From contig CAWDIJ010000018.1 in the NCBI GenBank assembly GCA_963802375.1, positions 1-30,866 of the forward strand: 30,866 nt of DNA, written 5' to 3'. Source of the DNA: JACDAN01 sp963802375 (GTDB lineage Bacteria > Actinomycetota > Thermoleophilia > Gaiellales > Gaiellaceae). Both the position numbers and the translations under genes were made by a program. This document shows, piece after piece, positions 1 to 6,089 of the stretch. The first letter of the stretch is position 1, and each line of letters begins with the position of its first letter. Under the pieces are notes generated by a model. That model worked only from the letters and a program-made list of their open reading frames with translations, was not told the DNA's origin and searched no databases.

Positions 1-612
1 GGATTGCCGCCGGGCAAGCGGTTGAACAGCAACGTCCTCGACCGCTGGCTTGCTGCCGTGCTCGAGACGCCGGGGCTCACCGCGCTCCGCGATCCGGTGG
101 AGGCGCGACGGGTGCTGTTGGACGACGCGCTCGCGGGGGTCGAGCTGGTCCGGCGTTCCGACGGGCCGATCGTGGATGTCGGCAGCGGTGGCGGCACGCC
201 CGGAATCCCGTTGGCGGCGGCTCTGCCCGAGCGGGAGGTGACGCTGCTCGAGGCGGAGCGGCGCAAGACCGAGTTCCTGCAGCGCTGGACGGCGGAGTTG
301 CCGAACCTCGACGTCGTGTGGGGCCGCGCCGAGGAGCAGCCGGCGGAGACCTACGGTGTCGCCGTCGCGAAGGCGCTCGCGCATCCGCCGGTCGCAGCGG
401 AGTGGTGCCTGCCGCTCGTCGGCGAGGGCGGGTTCGTCATCCTCTGGGTCGGGCCTTCTGCCGACGTGGGGCGAATCGCGCGCGCAGCTGGACAGCTTGC
501 CGGCGAGCTTGACGACTCGCCGCCCGGCTTCGCGATCATCCGCAAGGTCGGCCCGACGCCGCAGGGGTTCCCGCGACGCGCCGGAATGGCCAAGAAGCGG
601 CCCCTCGCCTGA
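1..612 (+). CDS. rsmG: 16S rRNA (guanine-527-N7)-methyltransferase RsmG, 5' partial
   Basis: RsmG (GidB) uses SAM to methylate N7 of G527 in 16S rRNA. The SAM-binding loop is visible as VDVGSGGGTPGIPLA, followed by the acidic strand end VTLLEAERRKTEFL. The C-terminus RKVGPTPQGFPRR is the usual RsmG ending. The frame is open to the left edge. The first possible start, TTG at position 4, would give about 202 residues, slightly short for the family, and part of the N-terminal helix seems missing, so I treat the gene as cut by the window. It is followed by the parA-parB pair after two minus-strand genes, an arrangement typical near bacterial origins. The assignment is firm; only the start is unknown. 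Confidence 0.93.
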   Translation, partial: GLPPGKRLNSNVLDRWLAAVLETPGLTALRDPVEARRVLLDDALAGVELVRRSDGPIVDVGSGGGTPGIPLAAALPEREVTLLEAERRKTEFLQRWTAELPNLDVVWGRAEEQPAETYGVAVAKALAHPPVAAEWCLPLVGEGGFVILWVGPSADVGRIARAAGQLAGELDDSPPGFAIIRKVGPTPQGFPRRAGMAKKRPLA

Positions 613-643
613 GCGCTCTTTGCGGTTCGTTGCGCGTCTGCGC

Positions 644-1039
644 CTAGCGCGGGCGCTCGAGCTCCTCGAAGAGCGTGAGCTGCAGGCCCGCCGGACCCTC
701 GAGCCGCGTGTTCAGCGACCGCCATGGCGTCTCCGTCGGCCCTGCAATCACGGTCGCGCCCGCGGCCGCGAGTCGCTCGGTCGCCTCGGTCGCGTCGTCG
801 ACCTGGAACGCGAGCCGGACGTGGCCGGCGACCTGCCTGCCGACCTCGACTTCGTCCACAAACTCTGCGTGGTCCGGCTCGAGCAGTTCCAGCGTCGCGC
901 GGCCCGCCTCGAGGATTGTCACCCGGCCGCGTCCGGAGAACGACGCCATCTCGGTGAGGCCGAGGACGTCGCGGTAGAAACGGAGCGCCACGTCGTAGTC
1001 CTCGGCCGTGACGCAGACGCGGAGCTCCCGAACGGCCAT
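644..1039 (-). CDS. VOC-superfamily (glyoxalase/bleomycin-resistance fold) protein
   Basis: This is a single-domain protein of 131 residues. It starts with the beta-alpha-beta pattern of the vicinal oxygen chelate fold (MAVRELRVCVTAEDYDVALRFY, quoted in two parts: MAVRELRVCVTAED and YDVALRFYRDVLGL) and ends with the matching strand GPAGLQLTLFEE. Proteins of this fold include glyoxalase I, dioxygenases and antibiotic-binding proteins; the substrate here cannot be told from sequence. The ATG at 1039 is preferred over longer reading because a TATGCT box lies exactly 6 nt before it (1051-1046), which suggests a leaderless mRNA. It converges on rsmG and lies downstream of a methyltransferase gene on the same strand with a 20-nt gap. 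Confidence 0.85.
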   Translation of the reverse strand: MAVRELRVCVTAEDYDVALRFYRDVLGLTEMASFSGRGRVTILEAGRATLELLEPDHAEFVDEVEVGRQVAGHVRLAFQVDDATEATERLAAAGATVIAGPTETPWRSLNTRLEGPAGLQLTLFEELERPR

Positions 1040-1045
1040 TCGGCG

Positions 1046-1051
1046 AGCATA
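1046..1051 (-). promoter_or_regulatory. -10 box of a leaderless promoter for the VOC gene
   Basis: TATGCT followed by 6 nt and the ATG. No clear -35 hexamer at the normal distance. The spacing would place the first transcribed base at or next to the start codon. Confidence 0.55.
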
Positions 1052-1059
1052 CGGGGGCG

Positions 1060-1722
1060 TCAAGCGTCGATCCAGAACGCCTTGTAGGCGAGTTGCGGAT
1101 GAGGGTGGGGCCGTGCGGTTCTCCCGGCGACCGTGAAGCCCCAGCCGGCGACCGCGGCCTCGAGCCCTGGGAGGTTGTGCTCTTCGTTGTGGACGCCGAT
1201 CACGAGCCGGCTGCAGAAGCCGAGCAGGTGGGCGACGAGCGCGCGGCGGTGGTTCCGCGGGACGTAGTCGAGCCCCGTCCGGATCGCGTCGAAGCGCCGG
1301 GGCGGCGTCCATTCGGCGGCGTTGCCGACCCAGATCCGGCTCGACCAGTGGGGCAGGCGCCGCCGGGCCAGCCCCGCGAGCTCAGGCGAGATCTCGAGGC
1401 CGTACGGCTCGATGCCCGCCCAGGTCGCCATCGACTCCATCAAGAGGCCGTTCGCGCAGCCCACGTCGAGGAATGTCCAGCCTGGCGCGACCGCCTCGGC
1501 GAGGAGCGAGCGCGCGTACTCCCAACCGGTCGCGTCGCGGCTCGAGCCGGAGCCGCCCTGCGGCGTGTCGGCGCGGAGATAGGCAGGGACGACGATCGCC
1601 GCCATCGCCGCGTGCCAGCCCGCCTCATCGAGCTCGCCGGCTGCGTAGGCTGCGTCGACGGCGGCGATCTCGCGCCAGCCGCGCTCTTTGGCCGCCTCGA
1701 GCTTCTCGTCCACCGCTCTCAC
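1060..1722 (-). CDS. class I SAM-dependent methyltransferase
   Basis: About 220 residues. Motif I of Rossmann-fold methyltransferases is seen as FLDVGCANGLLMESM, with the acidic strand YGLEIS and a later FDAIRTGLDYVP segment that fits motif IV. An N-terminal helical stretch of about 80 residues precedes the domain and may help substrate choice. The substrate is not recognisable. I chose the GTG at 1722 because it abuts the divergent parA promoter; a second GTG at 1713 is equally possible, and a longer reading through parA would be an antisense shadow. The gene runs divergently from parA and is followed by the VOC gene on the same strand, so the two may be co-transcribed as well as separately started. 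Confidence 0.8.
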   Translation of the reverse strand: MRAVDEKLEAAKERGWREIAAVDAAYAAGELDEAGWHAAMAAIVVPAYLRADTPQGGSGSSRDATGWEYARSLLAEAVAPGWTFLDVGCANGLLMESMATWAGIEPYGLEISPELAGLARRRLPHWSSRIWVGNAAEWTPPRRFDAIRTGLDYVPRNHRRALVAHLLGFCSRLVIGVHNEEHNLPGLEAAVAGWGFTVAGRTARPHPHPQLAYKAFWIDA

Positions 1723-1728
1723 TACCCT
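1723..1728 (+). promoter_or_regulatory. -10 box of a leaderless parA promoter
   Basis: TACCCT, then 6 nt, then the parA GTG at 1735. The same hexamer and spacing occur before the HtrA-like gene at 18103. Confidence 0.6.
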
Positions 1729-1734
1729 GATCTC

Positions 1735-2490
1735 GTGGCCGGGAGGATCATCGCACTGGCGAACCAGAAGGGCGGCGTCGGCAAGACGACGACCGCGATC
1801 AATCTCGCGGCCTGTCTCGCCGAGGCCGGCGAGCGGGCCCTGCTCGTCGATCTCGATCCGCAGGCGAACGCGACCTCGGGCCTCGGAGAGCAGGCCAACG
1901 GTGTTTCGAGCTACGACCTGCTCGACGGTGCCCCCGTTGCGGAGATCGCCCGTCCGACGCGGTTCGGCAATCTCGAGCTCGTCCCCGCGAAGGCGGATCT
2001 CGCCGGAGCGGCGGTGGAGCTCTCCCGGCACGCCGAGGGCGAGCGGTACCTCCGCAGCTCCCTTGCAGACGTCCGGGAGCGCTACGGCTTCGTCTTTCTG
2101 GACTGTCCGCCCTCGTTCGGGCCGCTCACCGTGAACGCGCTGGCGGCCGCCGACAGCGTGATCATCCCGGTCCAGGCCGAGTACTACGCCCTCGAGGGCC
2201 TCTCACAGTTGCTCGGCTCGATCGAGCTCGTCAAGGCGCGCCTGAACCCGCGCTTGGGACTTGCCGGGATCTTGCTGACGATGGTCGACGGGCGGACTCG
2301 GCTCGCCCACGAGGTGGAGAAGGAGGTTCGGCGGCACTTCGGCGATCTCGTGTTCACCCAGACCGTGCCGCGCTCGGTCAGGCTCGCCGAGGCGCCGAGC
2401 CACGGCCTCCCTGCGATCGCGTACGACCGTCGCTCCGCCGGGGCGGAGGCGTACTGGAAGGTGGCGATGGAGCTTGTCGAGCGTTCCTAG
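1735..2490 (+). CDS. parA: chromosome-partitioning ATPase ParA (Soj family)
   Basis: ParA is a Walker-type ATPase that binds DNA non-specifically and, with ParB bound at parS, moves origins apart. The deviant Walker A motif KGGVGKTTT lies at residues 12-20, with the signature lysine (K12) of the ParA/MinD class. The Walker B-like strand is VFLDCPPS, and the later segment VPRSVRLAEAPSHG is typical of chromosomal Soj proteins. The length, 251 residues, is normal for Soj and argues against a plasmid-type ParA with an extra N-terminal helix-turn-helix. The GTG at 1735 is chosen because the domain starts directly with AGRIIALANQKGG and a TACCCT box sits 6 nt before it. It overlaps parB by 17 nt, so the pair should be translated together. 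Confidence 0.96.
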   Translation: MAGRIIALANQKGGVGKTTTAINLAACLAEAGERALLVDLDPQANATSGLGEQANGVSSYDLLDGAPVAEIARPTRFGNLELVPAKADLAGAAVELSRHAEGERYLRSSLADVRERYGFVFLDCPPSFGPLTVNALAAADSVIIPVQAEYYALEGLSQLLGSIELVKARLNPRLGLAGILLTMVDGRTRLAHEVEKEVRRHFGDLVFTQTVPRSVRLAEAPSHGLPAIAYDRRSAGAEAYWKVAMELVERS

Positions 2491-3313
2491 ACGAGGGCTC
2501 GGCCGCGGCCTCGAGGTCCTGATCGGCGGTGGTGAGCCCGCCGGAGCGGAGCTCGCCGAGCTCCCCGTCGACGCGATTCACGTCAACCCGCGCCAGCCGC
2601 GCCGGCGTTTCGAGCCGGACGCGACGGCGGGCCTGGCGAGCTCGATCGCGCATCAGGGCCTGCTCCAGCCCGTCGTCGTCCGACCTCGGGTCGCAGGCGG
2701 CTACGAGCTGATCGCGGGGGAGCGCCGCTGGCGCGCTGCCAGGGAGGCAGGCCTGGAGAAGCTCCCCGCGCTCGTGCGCGAGGCGGACGATCGCGACTCG
2801 CTCTTGCTCGCGCTCGTCGAGAACGTCGCCCGCGAGCAGCTCTCTGCGGTCGAAGAGGCGCGGGCCTACGCCGCCCTCGTGGACGAGTTCGAGCTCACGC
2901 TCGGCGAGGTCGCCGAACGAGTCGGCCGGTCGAAGTCGTCGGTCTCGAACCGGCTGCGGCTGCTGGAGCTCCCCGAGGAGGTGCTCTGGATGGTCGCGCG
3001 CGGCGAGCTGACGGAGGGCCATGCCCGAGCGGTCCTCTCGCTTCCGGATCACGATGCCCGCAAGCGGCTGGCGAAGCGGATCGCCCGCGACGGCCTCTCG
3101 GTGCGCGCAGCGGAGAGAGCGGCACAGGAGGGTGGCGCCGCGCGCCGGCCACGCGCCGCGGCCAAAGTCGATCCCGCGCTGGCGACCCGAGCTCGCGCAG
3201 CCGCCGAGCGGTTGACCGGCCTTCCGACCCGCGTCAGCGCCGGCAAGCTCGAGATCCACTTCGGCGAGGAGGTGCGGCTCGAGGAGCTCGTCGAGGTGCT
3301 CGAGAGCCTGTAA
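2474..3313 (+). CDS. parB: chromosome-partitioning protein ParB (Spo0J/Noc family)
   Basis: ParB is a CTP-dependent DNA clamp that loads at parS sites and recruits ParA and SMC. The 279-residue protein starts with the family motif RRGLGRGLEVLI. It continues with the CTP-binding box GERRWRAAREAGL and the ENVAREQLSAVEEA box, then a helix-turn-helix (LGEVAERVGRSKSSVSNRLR) that reads parS. A variable linker and a C-terminal dimer domain rich in Glu and Leu close the protein. The start is TTG at 2474, inside the end of parA. The parA-parB pair next to rsmG supports a chromosomal role near the origin. A possible target site is the palindrome at 18073-18090. The hairpin at 3320-3340 lies just after the stop codon. 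Confidence 0.96.
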   Translation: MSSVPRRGLGRGLEVLIGGGEPAGAELAELPVDAIHVNPRQPRRRFEPDATAGLASSIAHQGLLQPVVVRPRVAGGYELIAGERRWRAAREAGLEKLPALVREADDRDSLLLALVENVAREQLSAVEEARAYAALVDEFELTLGEVAERVGRSKSSVSNRLRLLELPEEVLWMVARGELTEGHARAVLSLPDHDARKRLAKRIARDGLSVRAAERAAQEGGAARRPRAAAKVDPALATRARAAAERLTGLPTRVSAGKLEIHFGEEVRLEELVEVLESL

Positions 3314-3319
3314 GGACGA

Positions 3320-3340
3320 GAGACCCGCCTAGCGGGCCTC
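3320..3340. terminator. short hairpin between parB and tRNA-Ile
   Basis: GAG-A-CCCGC, loop CTA, GCGGG-C-CTC, with one internal mismatch. There is no T-run on the parB side; on the tRNA side a weak pyrimidine stretch follows. It may end transcripts from both directions, but the evidence is only the hairpin. Confidence 0.45.
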
Positions 3341-3345
3341 TGCCA

Positions 3346-3419
<74 letters not shown>

Positions 3420-3429
3420 GGGAAAGCCG

Positions 3430-3435
3430 ATTGTA
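3430..3435 (-). promoter_or_regulatory. -10 box of the tRNA-Ile promoter
   Basis: TACAAT, close to the consensus TATAAT, lies 10 nt before the first base of the tRNA. It sits just after the stop codon of the small gene at 3445-3693. No strong -35 box is seen. Confidence 0.5.
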
Positions 3436-3444
3436 GCCGCCGTC

Positions 3445-3693
3445 TCAGTGAAGGAGCCGTGTGCGGCGGACGTACTCGTCGACCGTGAACAGGAAGCGTG
3501 CATCCGCCGCGAGCTCGGCGATCGCGCTGCGCGTGACGTGGTCGAGCTCCTCGTCCCGATAGACGCTCACCAGGAACCTGTCGAGGGTGCCAGCTTGCGA
3601 CATCGCGGCCATCTGCAAGCAGAGCTGACGTGTCGGCTCGTCCTGCGTCACCGCTTCGAGAGACTCGATGTCATGCAACCAGAGGTCGACCAC
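3445..3693 (-). CDS. small protein of unknown function
   Basis: I do not recognise this 82-residue protein. It is acidic and looks all-helical (for example DRFLVSVYRDEELDHVTRS), with no signal peptide, membrane segment or metal-binding cysteine pattern. The only usable start is GTG at 3693. By hand count about 85 percent of its codons end in G or C, matching the true genes around it, which supports real coding. No clear ribosome site or TAnnnT box precedes the start, a point against it. It lies upstream of tRNA-Ile on the same strand and diverges from the bifunctional-nuclease gene. It fills most of the 363-nt stretch between the tRNA and that gene. Confidence 0.6.
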   Translation of the reverse strand: MVDLWLHDIESLEAVTQDEPTRQLCLQMAAMSQAGTLDRFLVSVYRDEELDHVTRSAIAELAADARFLFTVDEYVRRTRLLH

Positions 3694-3733
3694 GGCAGGT
3701 CAACGAGGTGGCACGCGACACGGATACGGCTGC

Positions 3734-3764
3734 TTGGATCGCCCTCGCAGGGTCGGGCTACACT
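3734..3764 (+). promoter_or_regulatory. promoter of the bifunctional nuclease domain gene
   Basis: TTGGAT at 3734-3739 and TACACT at 3759-3764 with a 19-nt spacer. The -10 box is 18 nt before the ATG at 3783, leaving room for a short leader. Confidence 0.45.
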
Positions 3765-3782
3765 GGGAACGAGGCCCTGACG

Positions 3783-4316
3783 ATGCGAGAGATGGTCATC
3801 TACGGCGTCAGCTTCGACATGGTCGGCAAGCAGCCGATCGTCCTGTTGAAGACGGCCGACGGGAACAAGTTCCTTCCGATCTGGATCGGCCACGCGGAAG
3901 CTGCCGCGATCCTCGTCAAACTGCAGAACGCCGCACCCGCGCGGCCCATGACGCACGACCTGCTCAACGACGTGCTCGGCCATCTCGATGCAGAGGTCGT
4001 CTCGATCGCGGTGACAGAGATGCGCGAGAACACCTACTACGCCCGGATCACGCTGCAGCAGAACGGCTCGGTGATCGAGGTGGACTCCCGGCCGTCCGAC
4101 GCGATCGCCCTGGCGGTCCGCGCCGGCGTCAAGATCTACGTCGCGGACGAGGTGATCGAGGAGTCCGGCGTGGAGTTCGAGGGCGACGCCTCCGAGGACG
4201 CCTTTGCCGCCGCCGCCGGCGTACCGCCGCTCTCCGAGCTCGATCCGGACGAGTTCCGTGCGTTCCTCGACACGGTCTCGCCTGACGAGTTCGCGACCGA
4301 TCCGGACGAAAGTTAG
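3783..4316 (+). CDS. bifunctional nuclease (BFN) domain protein
   Basis: This 177-residue protein has the BFN domain (DUF151) in its first 130 residues, with landmarks KFLPIWIGHAEAAAI, RPMTHDLLNDVL and SRPSDAIALAVRAGVKIYV. Plant members of the family have been reported to cut DNA and RNA; the job of bacterial ones is poorly known and they are common in actinobacteria. The C-terminal tail of about 45 residues is very acidic (DPDEFRAFLDTVSPDEF). The ATG at 3783 is chosen because the domain begins right there; the open frame upstream is not coding-like. Its TAG overlaps the TAA of the convergent chorismate mutase gene (4313-4316), so the two transcripts must overlap. Confidence 0.88.
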   Translation: MREMVIYGVSFDMVGKQPIVLLKTADGNKFLPIWIGHAEAAAILVKLQNAAPARPMTHDLLNDVLGHLDAEVVSIAVTEMRENTYYARITLQQNGSVIEVDSRPSDAIALAVRAGVKIYVADEVIEESGVEFEGDASEDAFAAAAGVPPLSELDPDEFRAFLDTVSPDEFATDPDES

Positions 4317-4597
4317 TCCTCCTCGGCGCGGCCGATCTCGCGCTTGGTGAGGTCGAGCAGCTCGGTGTAGATCTCCCGCAGCCCTTCGACTGTGAGCGGG
4401 CCGCGGTTTGCCCGCGTCAGGTACTGCAGCATCCACTCCTCCCGCGCCGGGTCGAGGAAGCCGATCCCCCGCTCCTCCTTCACCTGCTTCAGGCGGGCGA
4501 CGAGCTTCAGACGCGCGTTCACGGCCTCGACGATCCGGACGTCGTTGTCGGAGAGTTGCTCGCGCAGTTGCCGGATGAGCGGGTCGGCGTCGGCCAT
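4313..4597 (-). CDS. chorismate mutase, AroQ class (type II)
   Basis: A 94-residue all-helical protein that would turn chorismate into prephenate, the step toward phenylalanine and tyrosine. The pattern LIRQLREQLSDNDVRIVEAV, then LKLVARLKQVKEERG, then PAREEWMLQYL matches the AroQ fold, with an Arg in helix 1, the RLK of helix 2, and the E/R pair of the later helices as likely active-site residues. It has no second domain. The ATG at 4597 is chosen over the longer frame, whose extra 22 residues are Arg/Ser-rich and unlike the family. It lies 46 nt after the CPBP gene on the same strand. A TATCCT box at 4635-4630 might give it its own start. Confidence 0.87.
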   Translation of the reverse strand: MADADPLIRQLREQLSDNDVRIVEAVNARLKLVARLKQVKEERGIGFLDPAREEWMLQYLTRANRGPLTVEGLREIYTELLDLTKREIGRAEED

Positions 4598-4643
4598 GGT
4601 CAGGAGTGAACGGTGCTCCGCACGCGGCGAGGATAACGCTGCG

Positions 4644-5321
4644 TCACGTCGTGACGGCCGCAATCAGGCTGGTCGCATTGAAGGCGCAGTGGACGATCAT
4701 GCACGGGTAGACGCTGTCGGTCCGTAGCCGGAGCAACGCGGTGACGATTCCGAAGAGGACGAGCGCCGCGAGAGCGAGCAGGAGGCCGTGTCCGAGGCCG
4801 AAGCCGACCGCGGTCACGAGCACGGCCACGGGAGCGCCGAAGCGCAAGAGCAGCGTCATGCCCGCGCCGCGGTACATGAGCTCCTCGACGATCGGGCCGA
4901 CGAGGGCCACGGAGACGAAGTTCGCCGCGTAGGCTCCCGCCTTGCTCGAGTCCCACGCCTCTGGGGTGAGGCCCTGCTCGTCGCCGGCGTCGAAAGCGAT
5001 CAGGATCAGGCCGGCGCCGATGAAGATGGCGACGTAGGCAACTCCCGCGAGGCCGAGCGCCCTGGGCCAGGATTCGGGCCGCCGCAGGGCGAAGAACTCG
5101 CGCCGGGACGTCCCGCGCGCGATCCAGAGCAGCACCGCGAGCAGCATCAGGTAGACGACGACCCCGCCGACCGCGGTCTCGTAGCGGTAGAGAGCGTCGT
5201 CGGGCGGGTCGCCGCCCTCGATCCTGCTGCCGTAGCCGAGCAGGATCAGGAGGAGAACGAGGCTGGCCCAGGCGGCGAGCCGCCAGCCCTCGGTACCACG
5301 CTCTCGCCGCTCCGCCTCCAC
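4644..5321 (-). CDS. CPBP-family intramembrane metalloprotease
   Basis: A 225-residue membrane protein of the CPBP (CAAX protease and bacteriocin-processing, ABI) family. It has about six or seven membrane segments. The three catalytic motifs are present: EELMYRG (Glu-Glu and Arg), FGLGHG (His) and VHCAFN (His and Asn) near the C-terminus. Family members cleave peptide bonds within the membrane or process prenylated or secreted peptides; the substrate here is unknown. The GTG at 5321 follows a GGGAG ribosome site, and TATCAT at 5337-5332 could be its -10 box. It is divergent from the mscS gene, whose start is 49 nt away. Confidence 0.88.
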   Translation of the reverse strand: MEAERRERGTEGWRLAAWASLVLLLILLGYGSRIEGGDPPDDALYRYETAVGGVVVYLMLLAVLLWIARGTSRREFFALRRPESWPRALGLAGVAYVAIFIGAGLILIAFDAGDEQGLTPEAWDSSKAGAYAANFVSVALVGPIVEELMYRGAGMTLLLRFGAPVAVLVTAVGFGLGHGLLLALAALVLFGIVTALLRLRTDSVYPCMIVHCAFNATSLIAAVTT

Positions 5322-5369
5322 GAGGCTCCCGATGATAGGGACGAACGCGCCGCCGTCGAACCCCGACCC

Positions 5370-6089
5370 ATGGAGACATGGCGGCGCTTGCTCGTGGTCG
5401 GGATCGTGCTCGGGCTGACGGCGATTGCCGCGACGTGGCTCGACCGGCGCTTCATGGGCGACCGTTCGCCCGAGGCGTTGACCCGCTACCGCCTCCTGCG
5501 CCGCACGCTCGTGGCCGCGACCGTGTTCGTCGGCGTGCTTTCGGCCTTGCTCGTCGTGCCGCAGGTGCGTGCGGTCGCCGGTGGCCTGCTCGCCTCCTCG
5601 GCGGTGATCGGCGTCATCATCGGCTTCGCCTCGCAGCGAACGCTCGGCAACTTCGTCGCCGGCGTGATGATCGCAATCACGCAGCCGCTCCGGCTCGGCG
5701 ACTGGGTCGAAGTCGCCGGCGTCGGAGGCACGGTCGAGGAGATCGGGCTCACCTACACGTACATCCGGACGGCCGACAACGCCCGATTCGTGATCCCGAA
5801 CGAGAAGCTGGCCTCGGATACCATCCGCAACTCCACGATTCGCAGCCCTGCGAAGTACGCCGAGGTCACGGTCCACGTTCCACCTTCAGCCGACCTGCGC
5901 GCGCTCGTCGACGCCCTCCGTTCCGAGGTGCCCGGTGAGCGCGACGAGGTCTTCGTCAGCTCACTCGAGGAGTCGCCGACTCTGACGATCAGAGCCTGGA
6001 CCGAGAGCGAGCCGGCGGCGGAGAAGCTCGAGCACGACCTTCGGCTGCGGGTGCACGACCGCCTGCGCGAGCAGGGGATCTTCGCGTGA
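5370..6089 (+). CDS. MscS-family mechanosensitive channel
   Basis: A 239-residue small-conductance mechanosensitive channel that would open under membrane tension and release solutes after osmotic downshock. There are three membrane segments in the first 100 residues; the third is the pore helix, followed by the MscS signature NFVAGVMIAITQPLRLGDWV. The beta domain carries GTVEEIGLTYTYIRTADN and FVIPNEKL, the usual MscS-domain landmarks, and an alpha/beta C-terminal domain ends the protein. The ATG at 5370 is the first start consistent with the membrane topology. Its stop overlaps the start of the penicillin-binding protein gene by 4 nt, so the two form an operon. Confidence 0.93.
   Translation: METWRRLLVVGIVLGLTAIAATWLDRRFMGDRSPEALTRYRLLRRTLVAATVFVGVLSALLVVPQVRAVAGGLLASSAVIGVIIGFASQRTLGNFVAGVMIAITQPLRLGDWVEVAGVGGTVEEIGLTYTYIRTADNARFVIPNEKLASDTIRNSTIRSPAKYAEVTVHVPPSADLRALVDALRSEVPGERDEVFVSSLEESPTLTIRAWTESEPAAEKLEHDLRLRVHDRLREQGIFA

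Noticed and set aside
1093..1734. N-terminal extension of ParA
   Set aside because: It is antisense to the methyltransferase; the ParA fold begins at the GTG 1735, which has its own promoter box.
3320..3340. Hairpin near tRNA-Ile as an integration attachment site
   Set aside because: No integrase gene, no repeated tRNA end and no foreign base composition nearby.
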